64,000 bases of DNA from Hermodice carunculata (Eukaryota > Annelida > Polychaeta > Eunicida > Amphinomidae), in the NCBI GenBank assembly GCA_964020975.1, contig OZ026627.1, positions 31,292,465-31,356,464 of the forward strand, in the 5' to 3' direction. The notes beneath the pieces were generated by a model. The model was not told the origin of the DNA. It saw only the letters and a program-made list of their open reading frames with translations, and made no database searches. The translations under genes and the position numbers were made by a program. How positions within the stretch are numbered: position 1 is the stretch's first letter; each line of letters starts with the position of its first letter. Shown here piece by piece: positions 48,604 through 61,600 of this stretch.

Positions 48604-51600
48604 CTACGAATACAGTTTATCTGTACTCTGCATTTGTGTGTAGTAGTACACTAAAATGGCGAGGACATCAGCATCATCAGCTGTTGCTCCAATGCACTCA
48701 TGTACACCTGCTTCCTGGTACATTTTGTCTGCATGTATTGCACATAACACTATCCTTATTTCTGCGTCTTCCTGGCTTGAGAACATTTCTGGGACGTTCA
48801 TACCTTCCTCTGATAAAACACATTTTCTCAATGTACCATCAGAAAAATCTCAAGTCAAGAACAACTTATCTTTGTGCATGAATCTCAACATACTCTCACA
48901 AAAAATCACCAAGTGATGCCTTGCTTATTGAAGTATTCAAAAACTTTGTCCATGGTGGAACAGAAGGTCCACCAATAGCCTGGTACTAATGGTTTGGGGG
49001 TCGAGAGTCTTGTCATCTAGCTCTCTCTTGTCCTTTAACTGAGTCTGTGATATCATAATAGTTGAACACACCTACCACAGTATCTGTACATAAGACGTTC
49101 CAAGGCAGTTGTTTAAGATATGCCTCAGTCGGGTGATCAAATATTTCGAAGTTATCTCCAGAGAATGATTGGTTTAATGTCATACTGTCAGGTATTACTA
49201 ACATGGAAGATAGTCCATGCAGTGGCAGATTTTTTATACTCCGCACACATGAAATGAAGCCTTGGAATGTGCAGTAATTAGCTGACTGAGTTCAGCTGCC
49301 GAGCTCACATCATCCCATGTTTTTGCAAGGGTTGGTGTTCTTCTAAATACCAGGTCTGATCCAATATTCACACTTTTGTTTGATTGCGAACTCTCAGTGT
49401 TGTTTTTTGGACAAGTCTGTGAAAGTAAGGACTCTGGATGTTGCTATAGGATTGAAAAAATTGCCGATGCTTTCAGTTGATAGAGCTGAATCAATAGATT
49501 GCTCACGCTTCTTTTGACCATTTGTCAAAGCACAAAGAAGTGCGTTCTGAGCTTTACCTGTAGCATCTAATCCTATAGAAAAGTTTATGAGTGCATTTTC
49601 TGGGTGACGCATGGTATTAAGTGGATTTGCCATGTTGTTTTTGACATGTTAGAACATTGCACTAACATAATGGTCACCACGTTTCATGGAAGCAGGCTGG
49701 ATTGGTGGATGGGTTTCTCCTGGAGAAAGGGAATGGCCTCTGCATACTTCCATGACTCTATTAAATTCTCCTGTCATGTTTGTGTGGGGGGGGGGGGCGG
49801 GGGGGGGGGGCAGAATTCAAAGGCTTATTGCAGCCAATAAAGCCATCAGTTCCCTTGGCATTTCTTGGCAGTTTTTTTTCTGTCCCCTATTTACTCCACA
49901 GCCTATTAAATTTGCCTTCAATCTGACAGAAGGTGAAATATATAGCTTCAAATGCTGCTTTGATATCTTATCAATATGTACACTGGGGTCCACCAAACAT
50001 TGCTGAGTGTGTTGCATGCAAAAGAGTAAGGGATCATCTGGATTTGAGTATTGAGATAGATTGACCAGATGCCTTCTCTTTTCTGCACTGACTTGGATCA
50101 GAAGAATCTGTATGGGGTTCACAACTTCTTTACATAGTTGAATATAGGAGACTGGTCACATCCAAACTTCACAAACTGCTCCAATTTAGGCATCACATAA
50201 TCTACTATCACATTGTGTAACTCCCTGATGGTATTAATTGATGATAAGCAGAGGATTCTGTGACTGTACTGAAGCATATGTCCTGGAGTTGCTTCCAAAA
50301 CTCTGTTCATAGTTGGTGACATACCTGTGATTCTGGTGTTTCATTTATCCATTTCACAAATTCCTTGCTTTACAGGTGCATCAGTGTCTCATATGGGAGT
50401 GTGAGTCCTCTAGATTGCTCTGTTAATCTGCTTCCAGTCAACATCTGGTCCACAGTTGCTGCTGCATAAACATGAGTCAACAAGTAAGTCCCTCAGTCCT
50501 CCAGTTCCCCACTGCTTCCCTATCGACGAAGTGAAGCAGCATGCTGTACGGAACCAACCTAGACATACTGCATTTGAAGTGAACTCATTGGGCATGGACC
50601 ACTTGATTTGCTGTGCAAGGGCATACCATTGTTGGTCCAGTGTCTGTGTAACAGAAAGTTCTTGTCCTAACTTGTTAGTCATCTTCATGCACTTTTCATT
50701 GTTGGGTAAACAGTGGTCAGATCGGCTGGTTTGGCATCTATTATGGGTAAATAGGCAGCAACAGTCCTTGAGGACTGCTTTTTTGCTATCATCTCATTGT
50801 TACCAGTCCAAATGGGGATAGTTTGGTATATGTATTGAAGTTCTGGTAAATCGAAGGCCTGGCAATAAACCATACTGAGAAGTATCCATGCAAGATCATG
50901 TTCTCAATCGATGTTGGTCCTTAGTTATTTCTTTGTGTTGTGTCGGTCAATCTGTAGAAGTGGCTCTGCTTGTTGAGGTGGTTTCTGGAAAGTGTAACAT
51001 TGAATTTGGGAACTGTATTGTGCATATGTTATTGACAGGGACCGTTCGCTACTTTTTTTATACCTATACAGTACCAACAGTATTCACAGGTTGTTTTGGC
51101 TGGTTTTGAAACACAACTTGGGCCATGGAGTTGAATGTATTTTTCCCATCAGTAGTTTGGGCGTTGATATCAATGTTAGCTTCCCTCTGGACTAGGGCAC
51201 CACTGTCACATCTAGGGATGATTCCTGAAGGAATGTACACCTCATCTGCCTGGATTTAGTCCAGCTCTTTCTATGCAGCAGCTGTCAGAAGTGAACACAG
51301 CTCATCATAACTGACATAGAGCCCATGTGCATTCAATGTGTCTATCTGGCTTTTTTGTGCTATAGTAATGAAGCAGCTGAACTGCAAGTGCATTATTGAG
51401 GGATGTAGATACTTCACGGCTGTTGAATACTTTAGTCTGCTATAGCAAGGCAGTGATGCTTCACTGTCTCAGTTGGCACATTGTCTTGATCAGGCGAGTC
51501 ACATACTTTCTTTTCCATGAGCTATATCAATGTGCTAGCTGGCAATGGTGGAACAAAACTGTTTGATGCTTCCATACTAACCTCATATGGAGAATGATAG

Positions 51601-52674
51601 AATGGGTAATAGTCTGAAATATTTGGTATTTCCTTCCGCAAGACAGAACATGCATTGCATAAAATGGTGTTGCTTTCTTGCATGTCTATGTGATCATTCG
51701 TTTGCATTGGCTCAAATTCAAGAATCTAAAGAGTCCTATTTCAGTCTTATGGCTGCCTTTACAGCATTACCAACTGATATTTTGCTGCTGAATGCAAGGC
51801 TGGACCATGCTGGCTCTGGATACTGAGGGAGTCACCAAAATATTTCACCAGTCAGGCTGATAGCTTTTCAGCATGATGGTGTGTGATAGGTCACTTTGGT
51901 TGGGAAGTAAAACCCTATATTCAGTTAGAAGATATGATATAGGGAAAGCTTTGCCTTGCCGTATCAAGCCGTCATTGACCTTATCAACACACCACACCAT
52001 AGCAGTCATCTTGCGATTCCAAATTCTCCTTGGGGTTGAAGACTGTTCAGTTTGTTGAACTGGTATATGCAGATGCTCATGCTTTGTGATACAAAGCTTC
52101 TAGAGCAATCAGATCATCAGTCTGAATACGTCTAAGCATGTTTTCATCCTCATCTAAGTTTTGCTGGACTCTTTAGAATTTGCTCTCAAAATTTGGGAGA
52201 ACATCGTTAGGTCATTTGTCTCTTTTATTTTTGCTTTTTCACACCAAACACGCTCCAATATGTGCACGTCTTGTCAGCTCTGGTGATGATAGTGGGGACA
52301 CAATATGTAGTGAGCAAAGGCACATTGGTTTTGCATGATAGCCCACTTGAGGTTGACTCTTCTGGAGCAAAGCACAAATTCGTTTTACTAGTAAAACCTT
52401 TGAAACAATTGCTGTGCTATTTGATGTTGCTATTTTTAGTTGTACCGTCAATACTATAAAAAGAGCCTCCTAACCTCTCAAGTGTTTCATCTTGTTGAAT
52501 ATTAGCTGCAGACACAAGGCTGTGAACATCAGCCTCCCTTGCTTTGCTAACATCTACAGTTCAAGTGCTTTGACAGATAATGCATTTTGTTAAATCTGTG
52601 GACTTTGATCTTCTTTTAATTTTTGGTGCCAACTTAAGAGTTCTAGCATCGGGATTGCTCTCATTACTTGCCAT
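48604..52674 (-). pseudogene. decayed intronless copy of a multicopy invertebrate gene family
   Basis: Minus-strand pieces read in order from a start at 52672-52674 (MASNESNPDARTLK, then a CIICQST zinc-finger-like pair). They continue through NTILCNACSVLRKEIPNIS and ALAQQIKWSMPNEF to SSQEDAEIRIVLCAIHAD...DDADVLAILVYYY near 48604-48831. From memory, the last block resembles the 'EEADTR.ilHA.hA...DTDV.vl' region of large, function-unknown proteins that occur in many copies in corals, echinoderms and molluscs. No introns are evident across 4 kb, and the frame is broken many times, so this is not a working gene. Whether the family is a domesticated or mobile element is not known to me. Confidence 0.6.
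49786..49810. repeat. poly-G tract
   Basis: A run of about 24 G with one C. It lies within the decayed gene and is a likely site of assembly error. Confidence 0.9.
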
Positions 52675-55528
52675 TTTATGTCAGAGCGTTATCACCTGCA
52701 AGCACAGTGCCACTACCATGATATAAACTAGTCTACACTAAAAGCATGCTATTTCTACCGTATCATATTAATTCTAAATATTGTAAAATAAATAAATAAT
52801 TTGGTTACCACAGAAGCCTAAAACATGTAATGGGTCAACTACAGCATTTAAATATTTTTTAGCTCTTTCAATAGAAATGTAATACAAACAATAGCATAAA
52901 AATGCTTGACTTAAATGTCAGATAAATTAAAGTTACTGTGTAAAATTAAACTGAAAAGTTCTGTTTGACACTGGACAATATAAGAATAAATATGGTGGTA
53001 AAGGACATAGCGACTATCTGAAGAAAATCCTTAAACCATACTACCAGGTATATACTAGTTATTTCACTGCATAATCAGTTCAAAACGGACAGACATGAGG
53101 CATCACATAAGTTCTGCAACCTTTGGGCAGCAACGCAAGTGTCTCTGCACTTCAAGAGAAAAGCTTAAACTGTGACATAAATCATTTCCAATATCACAAT
53201 GGGATCATACATTGTCGTTATTTTTCCCTCTTACTTCATGGGACGGAAATTGTGGATAGTGTATGGGTCATCAGCACAATAAAATAGGAACATGTGAGAA
53301 ATATTTTATGAATATCATCTCTTTTGTATAAATACAGAATTTCTTAACTAATCCACGAGTTAGCCTATCAGTTTATTTGTGGGGTAATACCCTCCTGGGT
53401 GTGGGCCTTATAATGAGAACTTAGGGTTCTTGGACAGGTAGGTTAATATCTTAGAGTAATAATTTGAAAGAAATATATGGTTTTTAAAATCATTATAAAT
53501 CATAAAGATATTTTTGCAAGGAATCTTGATTTCAAATATTTGTACTTATAACATTTACAAGTAAATTTCAATCAATCATTAAGTGTTTATTTGAATAAGA
53601 TTTCTTATTTCGTACATTGCACACACAGTTTTACAAGGTTTCTAATTAACTTTTTACTGCAATGTGCAGTGACTTTTTGTAAAAAAAAAAATGAGTAAGC
53701 ACACCTGGCGACTAATTTTTGGAAAATCTGACAAAACCAAAGAGCTTAAATACAGATAGAATGAAACATTTAGAAAACTAGGGCCCATATGATTAGCTGT
53801 AGAATTAGTCATGATACCCATTTAAAGTCCTTCAGCGATTACCTTAAACATTCTTAAAATATAGTTTATTGCATTAACTTTTAAAGATGCCATTTACAAG
53901 TACATTTAGCATGGATAGCACATTAAAATTTTGTACAACTACATGCACTTGTATATCATTCAAAAGATTTGGGTTTTTATCTTAATGTCCCGCAATGGAA
54001 AACCAATTAAAATGAAAAAATGCAAAACGTTTGATACCACATTGGTAGCCAAAGATTGTAAACATTTCCCATTTCTTCTTGTACATTTTGGGGTCTTCAT
54101 GAAAATAATATACTGTTTAGGCTTTATCAGGCATGTAACAGTTCTAAAATGGTGCTTATATGGCCAATAATATAAAGGTATATCAAGCTTAATCAGTGAC
54201 GTTCATGGCACACCACTGTCAAATTGGGAACCAGGTATTGGCAAAGGTAGTCGGAAAACTGGTTGTTTCCATGGCAACGGTCCACTTAAGCATGAGCACA
54301 CCCTCAATTTTCTGAATCTATATAAGCCTTTCTTTCAAATGATGTGTAATATTATATGTAGGATGCATACACTAAGTCGATACAATTCAGCTCATCTCCA
54401 CTGGCCTAAAAGTTAGGACAGGCGATGCTGTTATGGCAGGGTGTAGCATGGAACTCTGCTTTGACATCAATGACAACTACAATTGAGCCTTCAGATGAAA
54501 CTTGCACTTGAACACGTAAAAAATAAAACTGTACTAGTTGACTACTTCTTGTTCACCGTGACGCAATGATTGTGTGACCGTGGCCTATTTTCCAATGCCA
54601 TTAAGCACTTACGAAAAGAACATTTAATTCAGTATCTTGATGAAGAATTAGGAGAATGATAGCAAATGTACCACAAATGTGTATTATGTGGAAGTTTGAT
54701 ATTGCATAATATGAATGACATTGATTAATCGTGCAAGGTTTGGACTTGGTATTCTTGTACCTACAATATAGAGTTGGATACGAGAAAACCTTCTTGGACT
54801 GTGTTGTACCCAAAAATGAAGATTTTATTATCAATTTGTAATTTCTTTGAAAATGGGTAGGCGGGAGACAGGTTGATTGTTATTACAGCATATAGAGCTC
54901 TAGTCGTTACAATAGAAATAGAAAAGTGACCAAGAATGTGGCAATGTAACAATGGCAAAGTTGCATGAGACAATGCATGAGTCATTGGTTTCCGAACCAA
55001 TAGTATGAAACACCAAGCCAGTATGCTCAAGTACCATGTATGTTGTACAGATGCAACTCGAAAAGAAACCTATGAATTAACACATTGCATTGTATTATCC
55101 GTCATATCAACATATTGCCCATGGTTTAGCACATAAATTAATAGCTTAACTCTTTTTGCTGTGCCTTGCAAATACTGTATTTTAAAAACATGTGCCCTTA
55201 GTTTTGGAGAAAATGTAAGTTTTGTCATGGGTTAAGGTAGCATTGACACACAACACAGAAAAAAATGTTAAAACACATTTTGATATCATGTTCAACATGC
55301 TCCCTATAGTGTAAACCTTTCAGAAACGTAGTGCCCATAACAAATCTTAATAAAATCAAAATAGGTATGAGCCATTGATTCTTCAAAATCTCGCACAATT
55401 TTTGCCCAATAGTACCTTTTTAACATGCTAAATGGGTGCTTCTTTGTACAACTTCCAGCTTTGCCAACTATCTGCTTTTAAAAATGAGTAATTGAGCACA
55501 ATTTTGACTCATAAATGGTCTGATATAT
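52675..55528. other. intergenic or 3'-flanking sequence
   Basis: No gene is recognised. It lies downstream of the visible end of the minus-strand GPCR gene and may include its 3' UTR or further small exons. A tttatt (AATAAA on the minus strand) occurs near 54818 but is unsupported. Confidence 0.35.
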
Positions 55529-55665
55529 CTACCTTTCCTTTTGAAGAATCGGTGACACTGTGTAGATGAAAGGGTTCAACACAGAGTTGATGGGTACAAC
55601 AAACACCACAAACCAGGCATAGATTTCTCCAGGGAGATGAATATTTCCTCCGAGCGATGCAAAAC
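55529..55665 (-). CDS. GPCR exon: extracellular loop 3, TM7 and tail
   Basis: The acceptor is gggataaatattcag, in phase with the previous donor. It reads FASLGGNIHLPGEIYAWF then VVFVVPINSVLNPFIYTV and SPILQKER, with an immediate TAG at 55529-55531. The block matches the 'lPgeiyaW..vfvlPiNSalNPilYT' of RXFP/GRL101 receptors. The TAG overlaps a possible donor (aaag|gtagat), so the tail may end here or continue into another exon downstream. Confidence 0.85.
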
Positions 55666-58600
55666 CTGAATATTTATCCCGACAAAAACATTTACATTGA
55701 ACAGCTTTTAAAGATTGTGGGATCTCAAGTTAGCAGTTCCAGCCAGATAGATATTGAAGATGCATTACATCTAAATATTTTTGACCTGTTAAAATCTTTA
55801 CTTGATTGAGTCACTGTGTGTCTACAATCTATATTACATTGTCTAGAATTTGGCTTGGTCCTGTCTAAATGATTGCCAGTGTGCCGCGGATGGATCACGA
55901 AGATTCTTCAATTGGTCAAGCGTCAGTGATTTGTTGACGCTTTCTGAGTTTTATTACAGAAAATCTAATACTTCTGTGTGTTTGCATTTACAAAATATTA
56001 GCATATCAAGCTTGCTAGTTTACTGGATGCAGCATGCAAGGGAAAGATCTTGTATGCAATATGATAAGTGGCATGTCTTATATGGGAATGCAAAGGTAGT
56101 GTATCCGAAGGTTAATAAGCTGGTCATGTTTATGTTTGCTTGTCATATTTGAGTGAATCTGGACATTGATCTTGATAAGTAATGGTCACTTATAACTTGG
56201 GTATGTGTAAAGTGCGTCCGAATATGTTATACTTGTCCACAAATTTGTCATTCAATTTATAACACTATTTATTTCAAGATATGTGATCCGGTAGAGTGTG
56301 ATAGTGATAGGTTTTGAAAAAGCAAGGAAACTACCCATGATAGTATCATTGCAGTAAATTGATGTTGTGTTTTCCCCAGGCTTCTATTATTTCATGCTAA
56401 ACAAGCATTTAGCTGAATGCAAAGACATTAAAAATAAACAACATATTCCAAAGAGTACAATATTTTATACATCCTATCTTTATAAATATAAAAATATTTA
56501 TCTGTGCATTTCCAGTACATTGCCTTTGTGATCATGTGCTTTGGGAAAAATTGTGACAATAGCTTGACATTTTGGCCTCAACGGAAAAAATAGTTTTTGC
56601 AAGGAAAATTTAAGTTAGACATGTTTGAATACTGTTACAGAATTGACACGTATGGACAAAGGTTAGGATTTTTGGGCAAATATAAATTTTTGCTCTCTCA
56701 CCAACATTTACTTATTGTTATATGTGTGCACAATCCAAAGGATTGATTGACAAAATATCTTTGCTTTGAAAATTTTCAAGGGGTAAACACATTAGTGTTA
56801 TGGGTTTTTTCCTTACTGAATTGTATCATAAATTTATTTTCCTCTTTTGTTTTTGCATTATTTAATTTACCTCTATTGTTTTGGTATTAATTAAATGCAT
56901 GCTGTGTTTCAATGTTATAAATGTACATATCAGCTCAGGATATTAACGATCACGTTTCGTTTGTACCAAAATGAAATTTTACCATCAACATGTTGGCGCA
57001 TATCTTTAACAATTCTACCAGTCAGTAAAAGGCAATGGCTACATCGGGTATACATAAGATAATTGCTGTATTCCATATTGTTAACTTGTGCTAAATTATC
57101 TGATCAGTAAAGCCAATTTACCTGTTTAGAGCCTTAAAGGGGTTTGGATCCACGTGGAGCACCATTAACGTGCATTGTTCAAAAGGTTTAAAGCGCCAAC
57201 ACAATTCGTTCGTCAAGATCAAAGCACTGACATCCGTAATATAAGGGCCACATATTAAAATTTCAATGGATATAACATACAATTATCTTGACGCTAAATT
57301 GAAGTAACGTCGCCAACATGATAACGTATTAACAAAATTCCATTTCATTCGAAAATACAAGGGAAACTGATGCTTTGCCACAAGGATCCGTATATTCAAA
57401 ACCCGCAATAATATGACAAGGTAAGGAACATATGTATCTAGCCCCCGAAATACGACGTGCATGCTTATTCTCCAAATGCTCCTTTACATTTTGATCAGTT
57501 CTATTTATGCACGGTTGGAAACATTGGTATCTACGAGATTCGTTTTTTCTTAATTTTTTTTTTTTAGGTTACGTCGCGTTTCGTCATAAAAAGAATAATT
57601 ATGTTTTACATGGGAAGTATACTTATTGCTTTCAATATACCAAAACTATATTTGTATACATTTTATCCTAGTGTTATTTTCATTTTCATTTTGATATATA
57701 CTGAGTCACGAAATTTGCCCCCCAAAACATGAAGATACGTAACAAGTAACATTTCATGGGGATAAAAATTTTTACTCCAAACTGATAAAGCTATCAAATA
57801 TACTTTCATTCATCACATCATGATAGATTCACTGAACTTTATAAAGCTTCAGCAAAGGAAAACATAAGCAAAAGTAAGTGGACATTTTTTGCCAAGTTCA
57901 CCTGTACTTTGTACACAGATTGTGACATGTCAATACATGAAATTTGATCAGGAACACCTAAGCACAAATGACATATTGCACACATTTGCATGATTCAATG
58001 ATATCACGGTTGGGTTTTCATATACAGAGGCAAACCAAGCAGCCACCGAGGTTTGCTTGCAGGCTAAATGTTTCAATTTAAATTGAAGTACAGCACGACA
58101 ATGTTGCCTTCTCTGTATTCAGATTATTCTTATCCAGATTCATGTCATTCAATTAAGCCAAGTATTTCAGACTGTTATGACTGCGTTGTGATTTACTTAG
58201 GCTTATACTGATTCTAAGTGTGACAGCATGATGTAAATTGTAAGAACTAAAGTATATAATGTATTTCACGTTGCTCTCACTGTTGGGTTGCAATTTATGA
58301 ATATGGTTAATTCCTTTTCTGAACTATTTGCTGTGGCAATTAAATTTTGGCTAAATCCTAACTTGTCTGACTTTCAAAAGTCATACACTCTGCTACTGAC
58401 AAGAGGAAGCAGGTGCAATTTTCGAATATCCGAATGGCCATTAACCATATCTCAGGTAATACTAACAATATAGAAACAGAACAACCAGAAAATGAAATTG
58501 CATATACTTCATGCTCATAAATTGGTAAAAAGTGGCATGTGCAATAGAGGCCAAAAAAAAAAAAAAAAGATATGTTAGCATGACGGGACAAGCTGTCAAA

Positions 58601-61600
58601 GGATTATGTTTATTGCCTTTATTTCATTACTGAAAACTCATTACTTTTATGAACGTCATTGATGATAGACTTTTTTTTAATTATAATCGGTAAAGAGCAC
58701 CTATGTGGCCTCCAAGAAACATTATTTTCTTTTAGACTTACCGAGAATGCATATTGGCATCCAGCAACAGAGATCTGTCAGAATAATTAAAACCATTTGA
58801 CGAAATACACGAACATTCTGTGATTTCTTCCTCCCTGCAGAGGCACTGATGTTTTGAATAGATATATACATCCATGTATAAGATGTTAGTAACATCAGGG
58901 TAGCAAATATTGGAATAACAGACAAAGAAAAGAAAGAATACATCCAGCCTGTGTACGTCTCTGAAGTAATATGAAGAGGTAGGCAGACTGTGGAACGCCC
59001 ATAATATTTCCCGAGAAAGTAAGGATAATATATAACTGGGAACATAGCTACAAGTAGAGCTAGAAGCCATACAACAATAACCATAATAGCAGCTCCTTTA
59101 TTTTGCAATCGGAAGCTACTGAAGGGAAATACTATGACATTAAATATATTGAAGGTTATGGCCAGAAGCATAAGCAATGATCCAACAGATGAGGTTGATG
59201 CTGCTATTCCCGCTAGGCTGCAAATTGTGGAAGAGCGCCATTTCTTGTCCTGTTCAACATAGCGCCCTCTATATGCGAGGTCAGCAATGGCTATTATCAA
59301 AAGATAGACACTCATTAACATATCAGCTGCACCTAAGTTAGTAATCAAGAATGAATGAACTTGATTTTGTCCTTTAGACCTTGCTCGTAAAACAATTACG
59401 AGACTATTCCCGATGAGAGACAAAATTCCCATGATCCAGAGTAATATTCGCAAGGTTTCACTGGCCATAAGGTCAGAACAACTTGAGAAAACATCAGCTT
59501 CTGGTCGACATTTCTTCAGTGAATGTGGTGCAACACAACAAAACTTATAATCAGAACTGATCAATGTCTTTATGTTCATGAGCTCAGTGAACATAAATTT
59601 GTCAAAACTAATAATGTCATTACCAGATATATCCAACTCCTCCAACTGTACTAAGTTATGGAATGCCCGAGCCTCTATCGTATGTATTTTGTTCCATTTT
59701 AAATGTAGTTTCTTTAAGGATGACAAACCAATAAACTGATTAGTTACTAATCTTCCTAAGGTATGGTGAATAAGCTGTAAATTGTGCAATGATGCAAGTC
59801 CATTGAAAGCTCCGTCTTCGATCACTACTAGGAATGGGTTTCCTTCAATCTTTAAGGTATCAAGCCGACTTAGACCAAGAAATGTTCCCTTCTGTAATTT
59901 TAGAAGATAATTACAACTAAGGTCAAGTTTACGCAGATTTAACGCATATGTGAATATTCCAGGGTGCACTTTTGCTATTTTGTTATAAGACAAGTTCAAG
60001 TCAAACAGGTAGGAATACTCCCAGACGTGTTCGAGCTCTGTAATATTATTGTAAGTAGACACTATTCTCCTTGCATCTGAACCCAATCTCACGAGCATTG
60101 ACGATACATTGTGTGAAGCGATATGACTACAATTAAAATCAGTTCTTTTACAGGAACATTCTTTAGGACATGTGATACGACAGAGCTGTTCATCATCTCC
60201 ATGTGTACAGTGTATAACTCCATCACACACCTGCTCCAAGAAAATGCAGTTCCTGCGTCTTTTGCACCGGTACATCCCCTCACATTTGTAAGTGTCTACA
60301 AAAAACAGTGCATGAAACATGAGGGAAACCTAACGTTGAAGGGCAGCAACCACATAAGCAGTTAAAATTCTAAAGCCTTCACCCAAAATACTTTAACACC
60401 TATACAACCGCGTCCTGGAAGGATAAACAAATTTAAAAACAAGTGGTTAATATTACAATAAAGAAATAAAGCATAATAAATCTAAATAAGAAAGATATGT
60501 CTTTCAAATGTTGCTTTCAATTAATGTAATTGTGAAATACATCTACCGCCAATTTTGTGGTGCTTCCAGGATACTGTGTGCAACTTATTGATGTATCGGG
60601 ACAGTGCACCTATCTACACTCACCACATCCAAATTCATCTTGTTTCACTGGGCAATCCCAGATTCCGTCACAGACTTTAGTGACAGGTATACAATAACTT
60701 CCCGGGCACTTGATGTACCACTTTGGACAAATAACATCGGCTGCAAAATAATAAGTTCTTTTCAGTATGAAATAAGAAGAAGTTAGAAAGTATATGGGTT
60801 TGTTAATTTAAAAAAAAATAATATTTACATTTTAGAGAAACTTCCTCAAGATCCGTGTTCAGTAACTTGAAAGCAATCTATTTCCTGTATGAATTTTAGT
60901 AAGGAACCCAGCAATCATACTCTACCACCTCTTGATTTAGATTACAGATTGCATCGTCTAAAATTGCACAAGGATACTGTTAAAATATAATCATATTGCA
61001 GGCAAGGAGAGGCAAGTAAATAACGTGGGGAGCCACACCAGACCACTTTTTGGATTTAGTTTGTACATGCAATGATGTCAAGCCTTAAATCAATCCACTC
61101 ACAACACAAAAGACAATGTTATTTATCATAAGCGCTTGACTGAAACAAGCAAGTCTCCACAATTTTATTTATTTATTTAATCGTCTTCTTTACCCAGGGA
61201 CCCCTTCAGTGATGCAACACTGTTCTCCCAGGGGTCCCTGAAAAAAATTAAAAGTACACATACACAAAAGAGACACAGACAATATATACACTATAAACAA
61301 TATTTAGAATATGTTACGTCATTTGAAAACAGTGTTTCAATTCACTGATATTTCTTCTTTTCAACATTCTTCATACAAAGTCTCTTGAAGGTTAATGTTG
61401 TTGATGCCTGCCTGGTCGTGTCACTGAGACTATTCCACTCCAGGCAGGTATCAAAGTGAAACTCTTGTTTGCCGAAATTTGACTTGACTTTGGGAAGGGT
61501 TAATCCATTTGAAGTGGCATGACGGGAGGGGTAACGATGATTATGATGACTGAAGGTAAACTTTTCATAAAGGTAGCTAAGGGTTTTGGTATGAAGGACT

